This document shows, piece by piece, positions 44,817 to 52,927 of a DNA stretch of 64,000 nt. The notes under the pieces were generated by a model, which saw only the letters and a program-made list of their open reading frames with translations, had not been told where the DNA came from and searched no databases. The translations under genes were made by a program, and so were the position numbers. Each line of letters starts with the position of its first letter. Position 1 is the first letter of the stretch. Where the stretch lies: positions 186,001 to 250,000 of the forward strand of contig NZ_QUSW01000010.1 in assembly GCF_003852895.1 (NCBI RefSeq), in the 5' to 3' direction. The DNA comes from Rhizobacter terrae (GTDB lineage Bacteria > Pseudomonadota > Gammaproteobacteria > Burkholderiales > Burkholderiaceae_C).

Positions 44817-47800
44817 TCAGGCGCTCGGCTGCTGCGTCTGCGTCTCGAACGGCAGCTTGAACTGCGTCAGATCCTTGCGGGTCTCGACCAGCACCAGCGG
44901 GCCTTCGTCGAGCATCGCCACCGGCTTGGGTTCGCGCGGCACGTGCACGGGCTTGGGCTCGCGAGCCATGGCTTCCTGCACGGCGCGGATCTTGTCGGCG
45001 TCGGAGTTGACCCACTCCAGACCTGCGGATTCGGCCACCGCCTGCAGGGCCTGCGTCGGCAACACGAAGGGCTCGGGCGCGGCCGTCGGCTGGAGCGGGG
45101 CCTCGGCAGCAGCAAGCATCTGAACCGGCTGCTGCGGTTCGGCCACGGCCACCATGCTCGGCTGTGCCGGAGGTTCGGTGGACTCTGCGGGCAGGTCTGC
45201 GGCAGGTGCGGCGCCATTGCCGGCCGCGGTGAACGCCGGTGCTTCCTCGGCAGCGGCTTCGGAGACGGCCTCAACGCCGCTCATGGCCTCGCCATCACGG
45301 CGCTCTCCGCGGCGATGGCGGTTGCGGCGGCGGCGGCCGCCTTCTCGCTCGCCACTTTCTCGCTCGCCACCTTCGCGAGCCGCTTCACCGCCTTCAAACG
45401 CTTCAGGCATGTCCGCGTCATTGGCGGCGGCCTGCGCCGTTCCGCTGACGGGTGCCGCGTCCAGGTCCATCGCGGCGGGCACCGCGGTGAAGCCTTCCGC
45501 ATTCGGCGTGTCGCCGTTCAGCTCGGTGGCCATGCCGTTGCCTTGGCGGGCCTCGTCGCGATCGCGCCCACCACGGCCGCGGCGGCGACGGCGTCCGCCT
45601 TCGCGCTGCTCGCCGGCTGCGGCTTCGGGCATGTCAGCACCGGGCACGGTGTCGACGAAGGCCTGCTGGGTTTCCTCGGCCGGTGCGCCTTCCACCGGGG
45701 CAGGACGGCGCTGCTCGCGCTCGGGACGCGGTCCGCGGCGGTTCTCGCCACGCTCGCCCCGTTCACCACGGCCTTCCGGACGCTCGCCTCGTTCGGCGCG
45801 CTCTCCGCGTTCACCGCGCTCTGAACGCTCACCACGCGGCGGGCGTTGCTCGTCGGCTGCTGCTGCAGTGGCCGCATCGACCACGTTTGCGTCCTGCGGC
45901 TTCTCGCCGCGTTCGCCACGGCGTCCGCGACCATCACGGCCGCCGCGTTCACCACGCTCTCCGCGCTCGCCACGTTCACCGGCCGCTGCACGCTCGCCGT
46001 TGCGCTCGCCGCGTTCACCTCGGTCACCGCGCTCAGAGCGGTCACCACGGCCTTCGCCACGGCGGCCATCGCCGCGCTTGTGGTCCCGGTCGCCACGGCC
46101 ACCGCGTCCACGGTCGCCACGGCCTTCGCGCTTCTCACCGCCTTCGGCCGTGGCTGCCGCCGCTGCGGGTGCGGCCACTGCCGGCGCAGGCTCGCCGCCG
46201 AACAGCTTCTTGATCCAGCCGAAGAAGCCCGCTCCGGCCGCAGGTGCCGCCACGGGCGCTGCCACCACCGGCGCCGGGGCGGGAGCAGGCGTTGCCACCG
46301 GCTCAGGCTTGGGCGGCGTGATGGGGGCGGGCGTCTCGGGCAGGATGCCCTTGATGACCGGCTCCTGCTTCTGCTTGGCCTTCTCGCGACGCGTGATGCC
46401 GACTTCCTCTTCGGGCTCGTCGATCATCGTGTAGCTGGCCTGCAGGTTCTCCAGGCGCGGGTCGTCGTGGCGCAGGCGCTCCAGGCGGTAGTTCGGCGTG
46501 TCGAGGTTCTTGTTGGGGACCAGCAGCACGGTCACGCGCTGCTTCATCTCGATCTTGGTGATCTCGGTGCGCTTCTCGTTGAGCAGGAAGGAGGTGACTT
46601 CCACCGGCACCTGCACGTGCACGGCGGCGGTGTTGTCCTTCATGGACTCTTCCTGGACCATGCGCAGGATCTGCAGCGCCGACGATTCGGTGTCGCGGAT
46701 GTGGCCGGTGCCGTTGCAGCGCGGGCAGGTGATGTGGCTGCCTTCGCTCAGGGCCGGGCGCAGGCGCTGGCGGCTCAGTTCCAGCAGGCCGAACTTGCTG
46801 ATGGAGCTGAACTGCACGCGGGCGCGGTCCTGGCGCAGCGCGTCGCGCAGGCGGGTCTCGACCTCGCGGCGGTTCTTGGACTCCTCCATGTCGATGAAGT
46901 CCACGACGATCAGGCCACCCAGGTCGCGCAGGCGCATCTGGCGGGCGATTTCATCGGCCGCTTCGAGGTTGGTGCGGGTGGCGGTTTCCTCGATGTCGCT
47001 GCCGCGGGTGGCGCGCGCGGAGTTCACGTCCACCGACACCAGCGCTTCGGTGTGGTCGATCACGATGGCGCCGCCCGAGGGCAGGTTCACCGTGCGCGAG
47101 AACGCGGTCTCGATCTGGTGCTCGATCTGGAAGCGGCTGAACAGCGGCGCGTCGTCGCGGTAGCGCTTCACGCGTGCCGCGGACTCGGGCATCACGTGGT
47201 TCATGAACTGCTGGGCCTGATCGTAGATGTCGTCGGTGTCGATCAGGATCTCGCCGATGTCGGCGGTGAAATAGTCGCGGATCGCGCGGATCACCAGCGA
47301 CGACTCCTGGTAGATCAGGAACGCGCCCTTGCCGCCCTTGGAGGCGCCGTCGATGGCGTTCCACAGCTTGAGCATGTAGTTCAGGTCCCACTGCAGCTCC
47401 GGCGCCGAGCGGCCGATGCCTGCGGTGCGGGCGATGAGGGACATGCCCTTGGGGTAGTCGAGCTGGTCGAGGTTTTCCTTCAGCTCCTCGCGGTCTTCGC
47501 CCTCGATGCGGCGCGACACGCCACCGCCGCGCGGGTTGTTGGGCATGAGCACCAGGTAGCGGCCGGCCAGCGAGATGAAGGTGGTCAGCGCCGCGCCCTT
47601 GTTGCCGCGCTCTTCCTTTTCGACCTGGACCAGCAGCTCGTCGCCTTCCCTGATGGCGTCCTGGATGCGCGCCGAGCGCACGTCCACGCCGTCGCGGAAG
47701 AAGTTGCGGGAGATTTCCTTGAAGGGGAGGAAGCCGTGGCGGTCTTCGCCGTAGTCGACGAAACAGGCTTCGAGGGATGGCTCGACGCGGGTCACGACGG

Positions 47801-47930
47801 CCTTGTAGATGTTGCCCTTGCGCTGCTCGCGTCCCTCGATTTCGGTCTCGAAGTCCAGCAGCTTCTGGCCATCGACGATGGCCAGGCGACGTTCTTCTTG
47901 CTGCGTCGCGTTGATCAGCATGCGTTTCAT
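44817..47930 (-). CDS. rne: Ribonuclease E
   Basis: This 1037-residue endonuclease is the core of mRNA decay and of 16S/5S and tRNA processing. The catalytic half has an S1 domain (about 35-125), metal-binding Asp301 (SVDVNSAR) and Asp344 (VVDFIDM), and the zinc-link CPRC (402-405). From about 520 it turns into a Pro/Ala linker with an amphipathic [14 protein letters not shown] segment that may bind the membrane, then a long Arg/Gly/Glu-rich repeat (RGERGE) and an acidic-basic tail that probably binds RNA and partners. ATG 47930 with AGGAG seven bases upstream is convincing; the frame continues to 47981. Confidence 0.96.
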   Translation of the reverse strand: MKRMLINATQQEERRLAIVDGQKLLDFETEIEGREQRKGNIYKAVVTRVEPSLEACFVDYGEDRHGFLPFKEISRNFFRDGVDVRSARIQDAIREGDELLVQVEKEERGNKGAALTTFISLAGRYLVLMPNNPRGGGVSRRIEGEDREELKENLDQLDYPKGMSLIARTAGIGRSAPELQWDLNYMLKLWNAIDGASKGGKGAFLIYQESSLVIRAIRDYFTADIGEILIDTDDIYDQAQQFMNHVMPESAARVKRYRDDAPLFSRFQIEHQIETAFSRTVNLPSGGAIVIDHTEALVSVDVNSARATRGSDIEETATRTNLEAADEIARQMRLRDLGGLIVVDFIDMEESKNRREVETRLRDALRQDRARVQFSSISKFGLLELSRQRLRPALSEGSHITCPRCNGTGHIRDTESSALQILRMVQEESMKDNTAAVHVQVPVEVTSFLLNEKRTEITKIEMKQRVTVLLVPNKNLDTPNYRLERLRHDDPRLENLQASYTMIDEPEEEVGITRREKAKQKQEPVIKGILPETPAPITPPKPEPVATPAPAPAPVVAAPVAAPAAGAGFFGWIKKLFGGEPAPAVAAPAAAAATAEGGEKREGRGDRGRGGRGDRDHKRGDGRRGEGRGDRSERGDRGERGERNGERAAAGERGERGERGERGGRDGRGRRGERGEKPQDANVVDAATAAAADEQRPPRGERSERGERGERAERGERPEGRGERGERGENRRGPRPEREQRRPAPVEGAPAEETQQAFVDTVPGADMPEAAAGEQREGGRRRRRGRGGRDRDEARQGNGMATELNGDTPNAEGFTAVPAAMDLDAAPVSGTAQAAANDADMPEAFEGGEAAREGGERESGEREGGRRRRNRHRRGERRDGEAMSGVEAVSEAAAEEAPAFTAAGNGAAPAADLPAESTEPPAQPSMVAVAEPQQPVQMLAAAEAPLQPTAAPEPFVLPTQALQAVAESAGLEWVNSDADKIRAVQEAMAREPKPVHVPREPKPVAMLDEGPLVLVETRKDLTQFKLPFETQTQQPSA
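45720..46135 (-). repeat. Low-complexity RGE repeat coding the RNase E scaffold
   Basis: Inside rne, short degenerate units near CGCTCGCCGCGT recur many times on the plus strand, coding Arg-Gly-Glu-Arg runs. They are in-frame coding repeats, not an array of independent elements. Such tracts are prone to length change between strains. Confidence 0.7.
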
Positions 47931-48492
47931 GTGCACTCCTCGCGCCGGCTCCGTGCGGGAACCAAGCGCTACTACCAACACGTCACCGGCTGAATTTCAG
48001 CGGCGACTCATCGATGCACGAGAAACGTGGAGAACCGGAAGGAATCGCCCTGGACAGCCGCTGATCAGCATGGGATCAGTGAGGCCGCGTTGGCGCGTGC
48101 GAGGCAGTGGAGAAAGCGAGGGCCCGCCACCGCGCGGGGCCACGTCGCCGGATAGGCGAGGGCGCAGCGCTTGGGAGGTGGGGGAATCGGGACGACATTC
48201 GCGTGGTCACTGGACGCGGGCCGAAGAGTCGAAGTGCGGCGAGAGGGCCGCGTTGCCTTTCATCTTCAGCCTGAAAACCTTGTGTCTCGGGGCTTGAAGC
48301 CCTTTGTTGGTTCGTTCTACGTTTGCTCTGCCGCATGCTGCTGTCGGCCGCCCGGGTCGCTTGGGGACAGGGGCCTGCTTCACGCACCGTGCGTTGCATC
48401 ACCTTTTATGCCGTGGCTCTTTGCCACGGCGCCCCGTCTGCTTCGCAAGCGCCCGAGTAAACTCAGGAAAATCAAACACTTACATCGCAAAC
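47931..48492. other. 562-base rne-rluC divergent region (probable rne leader)
   Basis: No gene is convincing here. It most likely holds the long 5' leader of rne. Features seen are AGGAG before rne, a perfect 8-bp hairpin GCCGTGGC-TCTTT-GCCACGGC (48410-48430) and a small GGGCT-TGA-AGCCC hairpin (48290-48302). The same divergent rne/rluC layout with a long structured rne leader used for autoregulation is known in E. coli. Confidence 0.6.
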
Positions 48493-49551
48493 GTGGTGCA
48501 ACGCATTATAGGGGCCAAACAGACCGGGCGGGCAAGCGCCGTCAAGGCCCCAAGGCCCCCAGGGCCGGCGGCCAAGCGGACCGCCCCTGCGCCGGCCAAA
48601 CCCGCAGCCCCGACCGTGATGCGCGTGCAGGTGGATGAAGGCTCCGAGGGCCAGCGGCTGGACAACTTCCTGGTCAAACTGCTCAAGGGCGTGCCCAAGA
48701 CCCACGTGTACCGGGTGATTCGCTCGGGCGAGGTGCGGGTGAACAAGGGACGGGCGTCGGCAGACACCCGCCTGGCGCTGGGCGACGAAGTGCGCGTACC
48801 GCCCGTGCGGATGGCGGACAAGTCGACCGAACCTCCAGCACCGGCGCGCGAATTTCCGGTGGTGTTCGAGGATGAGCACCTGATTGCGGTGAACAAGCCG
48901 GCCGGCGTGGCCGTGCACGGCGGGTCGGGCGTGAGCTTCGGCGTGATCGAGCAGCTGCGCCAGGCCCGGCCGCAGGCAAAGTTCCTGGAGCTGGTGCACC
49001 GGCTGGACAAGGAAACCTCCGGCCTGCTGCTGGTCGCCAAGAAGCGCTCGGCGCTGACCGCCTTGCAGGACCAGTTCCGCAGCCGCGAGACCGGCAAGAC
49101 CTATGCGGCGCTGGTGACCGGCACCTGGCCGGCGAGCAAGAAAGTCATCGATGTCGCACTGCACAAGTTCCTGACGGCCGAGGGCGAGCGGCGGGTGAAG
49201 GCGGTGGATGCGGACCACGACGAAGGCCGACGGTCGATCACGCTGGTCAAGGTCGCCCGCAAGTTCGCGGGTTTCACCTTGCTGGACGTGACCATCAAGA
49301 CCGGCCGCACGCACCAGATCCGCGTGCACCTCCAAAGCGAGGGTCATCCCATCGTCGGCGACGAGAAGTACGGCGACTTTGCCGTCAACAAGGCTGTCGC
49401 CCGTGGCGAAGCGGTGCCGGGCCACCGCTTCGACCGCATGTTCCTGCACGCCCGCCGCCTGAAGTTCGAGCACCCTGCCACTGGCGAGGCGATCGAACTG
49501 GAAGCACCATTGCCGGCTGAATGCCTGGCCCTTCTGGAAGTCCTGCCTTGA
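48493..49551 (+). CDS. rluC: 23S rRNA pseudouridine synthase RluC
   Basis: This ~352-residue enzyme makes pseudouridines 955, 2504 and 2580 of 23S rRNA. It has an N-terminal S4 domain (GQRLDNFLVKLLKGVPKTHVYRVIRSGEVRVNKGR) and the catalytic Asp in HRLDKETSGLLLVAKK. GTG 48493 is chosen because VQRIIGAK resembles the N-terminus of Burkholderiales RluC proteins; ATG 48619, just before the S4 domain, is the alternative. A longer frame to 48304 has no support. It is divergent from rne. Confidence 0.88.
   Translation: MVQRIIGAKQTGRASAVKAPRPPGPAAKRTAPAPAKPAAPTVMRVQVDEGSEGQRLDNFLVKLLKGVPKTHVYRVIRSGEVRVNKGRASADTRLALGDEVRVPPVRMADKSTEPPAPAREFPVVFEDEHLIAVNKPAGVAVHGGSGVSFGVIEQLRQARPQAKFLELVHRLDKETSGLLLVAKKRSALTALQDQFRSRETGKTYAALVTGTWPASKKVIDVALHKFLTAEGERRVKAVDADHDEGRRSITLVKVARKFAGFTLLDVTIKTGRTHQIRVHLQSEGHPIVGDEKYGDFAVNKAVARGEAVPGHRFDRMFLHARRLKFEHPATGEAIELEAPLPAECLALLEVLP
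48505..48510 (-). promoter_or_regulatory. Probable rne promoter, perfect -10 TATAAT
   Basis: The minus strand reads CCCCTATAATGCG, an exact -10 hexamer pointing to rne, with a start near 48498 and a ~570-base leader. The -35 region is weak (TTGCCC at 19 bases). The hexamer overlaps the first codons assigned to rluC. Confidence 0.5.
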
Positions 49552-50213
49552 GCGCATCCCCTCGCCGATTCGACCTGATCGTCTTCGATTGGGACGGCAC
49601 CCTCTTCGATTCCACCGCCTTCATCGTCAAGGCCATCCAGGCGGCCTGCGCCGACCTGGGCGTGGCCGTGCCGGGCGACAAGGAGGCGAGCTACGTCATC
49701 GGCATGGGCCTGATCGAGGCCTTGCAGTACGCAGCACCTGGCCTGCCGCGTGAGCGCTACCCGGAGCTGGGCAACCGCTACCGGCACCACTACTTCGCCA
49801 AGCAGCACGAGCTCGTGCTGTTCCAGGGCACGCTGGACATGCTCAATGAGCTGCGAGCGCGCCAGCACTGGCTGGGCGTGGCCACCGGCAAGACCCGCAA
49901 GGGGCTGGACGAAGCGCTGGACACCGTGCAACTCAAGGGCATGTTCCATGCGTCGCGCACGGCGGACGAGACGGCCTCCAAGCCCGACCCGCGCATGCTG
50001 GTCGAGCTGATGGACCACTTCGGCGTGGAGCCGGCGCGCACGCTGATGGTGGGCGACACCACGCACGACCTGCAGCTCGCGCTGAATGCCGGCACGGCCT
50101 GCCTGGGCGTGAGCTACGGCGCCCATGACCACGGCACCTTCGGCGACTTCAACCCGGTGCACGTCGCGCATTCCGTGCCCGACCTGCACGACTGGCTGGT
50201 TCGCCATGCTTGA
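49521..50213 (+). CDS. HAD-superfamily phosphatase (phosphoglycolate phosphatase-like)
   Basis: This 230-residue protein has the HAD motifs: VFDWDGTLFDS (nucleophile Asp and acid Asp), VATGKTRKG, SKPDPRML and MVGDTTHDLQLALNAG. Closest in character to Gph/YbiV-type phosphatases found beside rluC in beta-proteobacteria. ATG 49521 overlaps rluC by 31 bases; TTG 49548 right after the rluC end would give a shorter, equally good protein. Its substrate is not known. Confidence 0.85.
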   Translation: MPGPSGSPALSASPRRFDLIVFDWDGTLFDSTAFIVKAIQAACADLGVAVPGDKEASYVIGMGLIEALQYAAPGLPRERYPELGNRYRHHYFAKQHELVLFQGTLDMLNELRARQHWLGVATGKTRKGLDEALDTVQLKGMFHASRTADETASKPDPRMLVELMDHFGVEPARTLMVGDTTHDLQLALNAGTACLGVSYGAHDHGTFGDFNPVHVAHSVPDLHDWLVRHA

Positions 50214-50595
50214 GGCCAAGCCGGAGCTGCCGCCGCAGGCGCTGTGCCCGTCGGCCCAGCTGGAAGACAAGGGCCACGCCTTCGTCTTCGACGTGCTGCA
50301 CTTCGGCCAGACCGCGCGTGCCTTCGTCCTGCGCTTCGACGGTGCGCTGGTGGGCTACCTCAACCGCTGCGTGCACGTGCCCACCGAGATGGACTGGCAG
50401 CCCGGCGAGTTCCTGGACAGCGGGAAAGAGTTCATTCTGTGCTCCATCCACGGCGCCGCCTACGACCCCCGCGACGGACGCTGCGTGGGCGGACCCTGCG
50501 GTCGCGGAAAGCTCACCCCGCTTCGGGTTGAAGAACGTGACGGACAGGTCTATTGGTATCCTTCGCGGGACACCCGTCCGGCCTTTGTGGACTGA
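50206..50595 (+). CDS. Rieske [2Fe-2S] domain protein
   Basis: This 129-residue single-domain protein has the two cluster motifs C55-x-H57 (RCVHVP) and C79-x2-H82 (CSIHG), so it should carry a Rieske cluster. It lacks a membrane helix and resembles stand-alone dioxygenase-type ferredoxins. It overlaps the HAD gene stop and precedes the S49 peptidase, an arrangement seen in other Burkholderiales. Its electron partners are unknown. Confidence 0.85.
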   Translation: MLEAKPELPPQALCPSAQLEDKGHAFVFDVLHFGQTARAFVLRFDGALVGYLNRCVHVPTEMDWQPGEFLDSGKEFILCSIHGAAYDPRDGRCVGGPCGRGKLTPLRVEERDGQVYWYPSRDTRPAFVD

Positions 50596-50667
50596 CGCTG
50601 GCTGAGGGCAAGCTGACCCTCGGCACGCGGCTCGCACCGGACACGCCCCGACATCAGAAAGCCTTCC

Positions 50668-51693
50668 ATGACTTCGCAAGACGACCTGCCGGGCGCGAGC
50701 CCGGAACCCGTTCCACCACTGCCGCCTTTGCCGGCCCCGGCGCCAACGGTTGCGGCACCGGCCGCCATTTCCCCGGGCCTGGAAGCCACGCTCAAGCAGT
50801 TCGCCACCGACTACATGCGCGACCGCCGCAGCGAGCGCCGCTGGAAGCTCACCTTTCGCGTGCTGTGGGTGCTGATCATCGTGATGTTCCTGTGGTCGGC
50901 CCTGGCCGCGCGCAAGGCTGCCAACATGCCCAACGGCCCCCACACCGCGCTGGTGGAAGTGCGCGGCGAGATCGCCTCGGACACCGACGCGAGCGCCGAG
51001 CGCATCGTGAGTGCGCTGAAGTCGGCCTTCGAGGATGCGAATGCGCAAGCCGTGGTGCTGCGCATCAACTCGCCCGGTGGCAGCCCGGTGCAGGCGGGCA
51101 TCGTCAATGACGAGATCCGCCGCCTCAAGGCAATTCACAAGAAGAAGGTCTATGCGGTGGTGGAAGAGATGTGCGCCTCGGGCGCCTACTACATCGCGGT
51201 GGCGGCCGACGAGATCTACACCGACAAGGCGAGCATCGTGGGCTCCATCGGCGTGCTGATGGACGGCTTCGGCTTCACCGGCACGATGCAGAAGTTCGGT
51301 GTCGAGCGGCGCCTGTACACCGCCGGCGAGAACAAGGGCATGAACGATCCGTTCTCGCCGGAAAGCGAGAAGCAGCGCGCCTACACGCAGGCCATGCTGG
51401 ACCAGATCCACAAGCAGTTCATCCGCGTGGTGAAGGAAGGCCGCGGCTCGCGCCTGAAGGAAACGCCCGAGACCTTCTCGGGCCTGTACTGGAACGGCGA
51501 AGAGGCGGTGCGGCTGGGCCTGGCCGACAAGTTCGGCAACCTCGACTTCGTGGCGCGCGAGGTCGTGCATGCCGAAGACGTGATCGACTACACGCCGAAG
51601 GAGAACATCGCCGAGCGGCTGGCCAAGCGCTTCGGTGCGTCGATTGGTGCGGGGGCTGTGCGTGCCCTGCAAGGGACCGTCAATATCCACTGA
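50668..51693 (+). CDS. S49-family membrane peptidase (SppA-like)
   Basis: This 341-residue protein has a Pro-rich cytoplasmic N-terminus, one membrane helix (about 62-82) and a single S49 protease domain. Ser171 in MCASGAYYIA and Lys223 in GENKGMNDPF are the likely Ser-Lys dyad. Being half the size of E. coli SppA it probably assembles as a ring of single-domain subunits that degrades signal peptides or membrane proteins. Confidence 0.9.
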   Translation: MTSQDDLPGASPEPVPPLPPLPAPAPTVAAPAAISPGLEATLKQFATDYMRDRRSERRWKLTFRVLWVLIIVMFLWSALAARKAANMPNGPHTALVEVRGEIASDTDASAERIVSALKSAFEDANAQAVVLRINSPGGSPVQAGIVNDEIRRLKAIHKKKVYAVVEEMCASGAYYIAVAADEIYTDKASIVGSIGVLMDGFGFTGTMQKFGVERRLYTAGENKGMNDPFSPESEKQRAYTQAMLDQIHKQFIRVVKEGRGSRLKETPETFSGLYWNGEEAVRLGLADKFGNLDFVAREVVHAEDVIDYTPKENIAERLAKRFGASIGAGAVRALQGTVNIH

Positions 51694-51704
51694 GACAAGC
51701 GCCG

Positions 51705-52673
51705 ATGCTGATCAACTGCGTCGCGTACCAGGACGGACAGAAACTCGCCGACCTCACCGTCGAGGACATCAGCGACTACGTCGGCCGTCCCGACTGTTTC
51801 GTCTGGGTGGCATTGCGCGACGCGACCGATGAGGAACTCGCGAAGATGCAGGAGGAGTTCGGCCTGCATGACTTGGCGATAGAGGATGCCCGCCACGGTC
51901 ACCAGCGGCCCAAGGTCGAGGAGTACGGCGACACCCTCTTCATCGTGATGCACACGGTGGAGTTCACCGCCACCGACGACCTGCGCGTGGGCGAGGTCAA
52001 CATCTTCGTGGGGCGCAACTTCGTGCTGTCGGTGCGCAACCGCAGCACGCAGAACTTGCTGGGCGTGCGCGGCCGGGCCGAGAAGGAACCGCACCTGCTC
52101 AAGCATGGTGCGGGCTTCGTCTTCTACGCCATCATGGACGCGGTGGTCGACCGCTATTTCCCGATCATCGACGCGCTGGAAAGCGAACTCGAAAGCATCG
52201 AGGAGCAGATCTTCGTGCGTGGCTCGGCGCGGGCGAACATCGAGCACCTGTATTCGCTCAAGCGCCGCATCATGGTGGTGCGCCATGCGGTGACGCCGCT
52301 GATGGAGGCGGTGAGCAAGCTCTTCAGCGGCCGCGTGCCCATGGTGTGCGAGAACAACCGCGAGTACTTCCGCGACGTGTACGACCACCTCGTGCGCATC
52401 AACGGTTCCATCGAGGCCCTGCGCGACACCATCGGCACGGCCATCCAGGTGAACCTGTCCATGGTCACCATCGAGGAATCGGAAACCACCAAGCAGCTCG
52501 CCGCCTGGGCGGGCATCTTCGCCGTGGCCACGGCCTTCGCCGGCATCTGGGGCATGAACTTCGAGCACATGCCCGAGCTGAAGTGGAAGTACGGCTACCC
52601 GATGGCGCTGGGTGCGATCACCGTCACCTGCTATTTGCTCTACCGCCGCTTCAAGCGCGTGGGCTGGCTCTAG
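51705..52673 (+). CDS. corA: Magnesium/cobalt transporter CorA
   Basis: This 322-residue protein has a large N-terminal domain and two C-terminal membrane helices. The signature GMN is in GIWGMNFEHMPE, between the helices, and the short basic tail RRFKRVGWL is typical. It should form a pentameric divalent-cation channel in the inner membrane. It starts 11 bases after the peptidase stop. Confidence 0.94.
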   Translation: MLINCVAYQDGQKLADLTVEDISDYVGRPDCFVWVALRDATDEELAKMQEEFGLHDLAIEDARHGHQRPKVEEYGDTLFIVMHTVEFTATDDLRVGEVNIFVGRNFVLSVRNRSTQNLLGVRGRAEKEPHLLKHGAGFVFYAIMDAVVDRYFPIIDALESELESIEEQIFVRGSARANIEHLYSLKRRIMVVRHAVTPLMEAVSKLFSGRVPMVCENNREYFRDVYDHLVRINGSIEALRDTIGTAIQVNLSMVTIEESETTKQLAAWAGIFAVATAFAGIWGMNFEHMPELKWKYGYPMALGAITVTCYLLYRRFKRVGWL

Positions 52674-52927
52674 TCTCCTAGGCCACTTTGCGCGGTCATC
52701 GCGCATTCGATGTTGGGTACTTGGTGGTACCAATCCGAGGGAATCCGGTCTTTCCCCGGGGCAGCCTGTTCGTGGGCCTCTGCCAACAGTTCGGCAAATG
52801 CCCTAGACCACTTTGTGAAGTTACGTAAAGATGCGCCGCCCTGACGAGGGGGCGGACACCACCAATGTTCGGACCATGGTCGGGGAGAAGGTGCGACAGC
52901 GCCGACCATCAACCCACAAGGAATTCC

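Noticed and set aside
45720-46135. CRISPR-like or tandem repeat array
   Set aside because: The repeats are short, degenerate, in frame and code the Arg/Gly/Glu tail of RNase E; there are no unique spacers.
45846-47993. 715-codon plus-strand open frame
   Set aside because: It is the shadow of rne, and its Arg/His/Ala-rich product reflects the rne repeat read backwards.
48304-48492. N-terminal extension of rluC to 48304
   Set aside because: The extension is Cys/Arg-rich, without similarity to RluC, and lies in the presumed rne leader.
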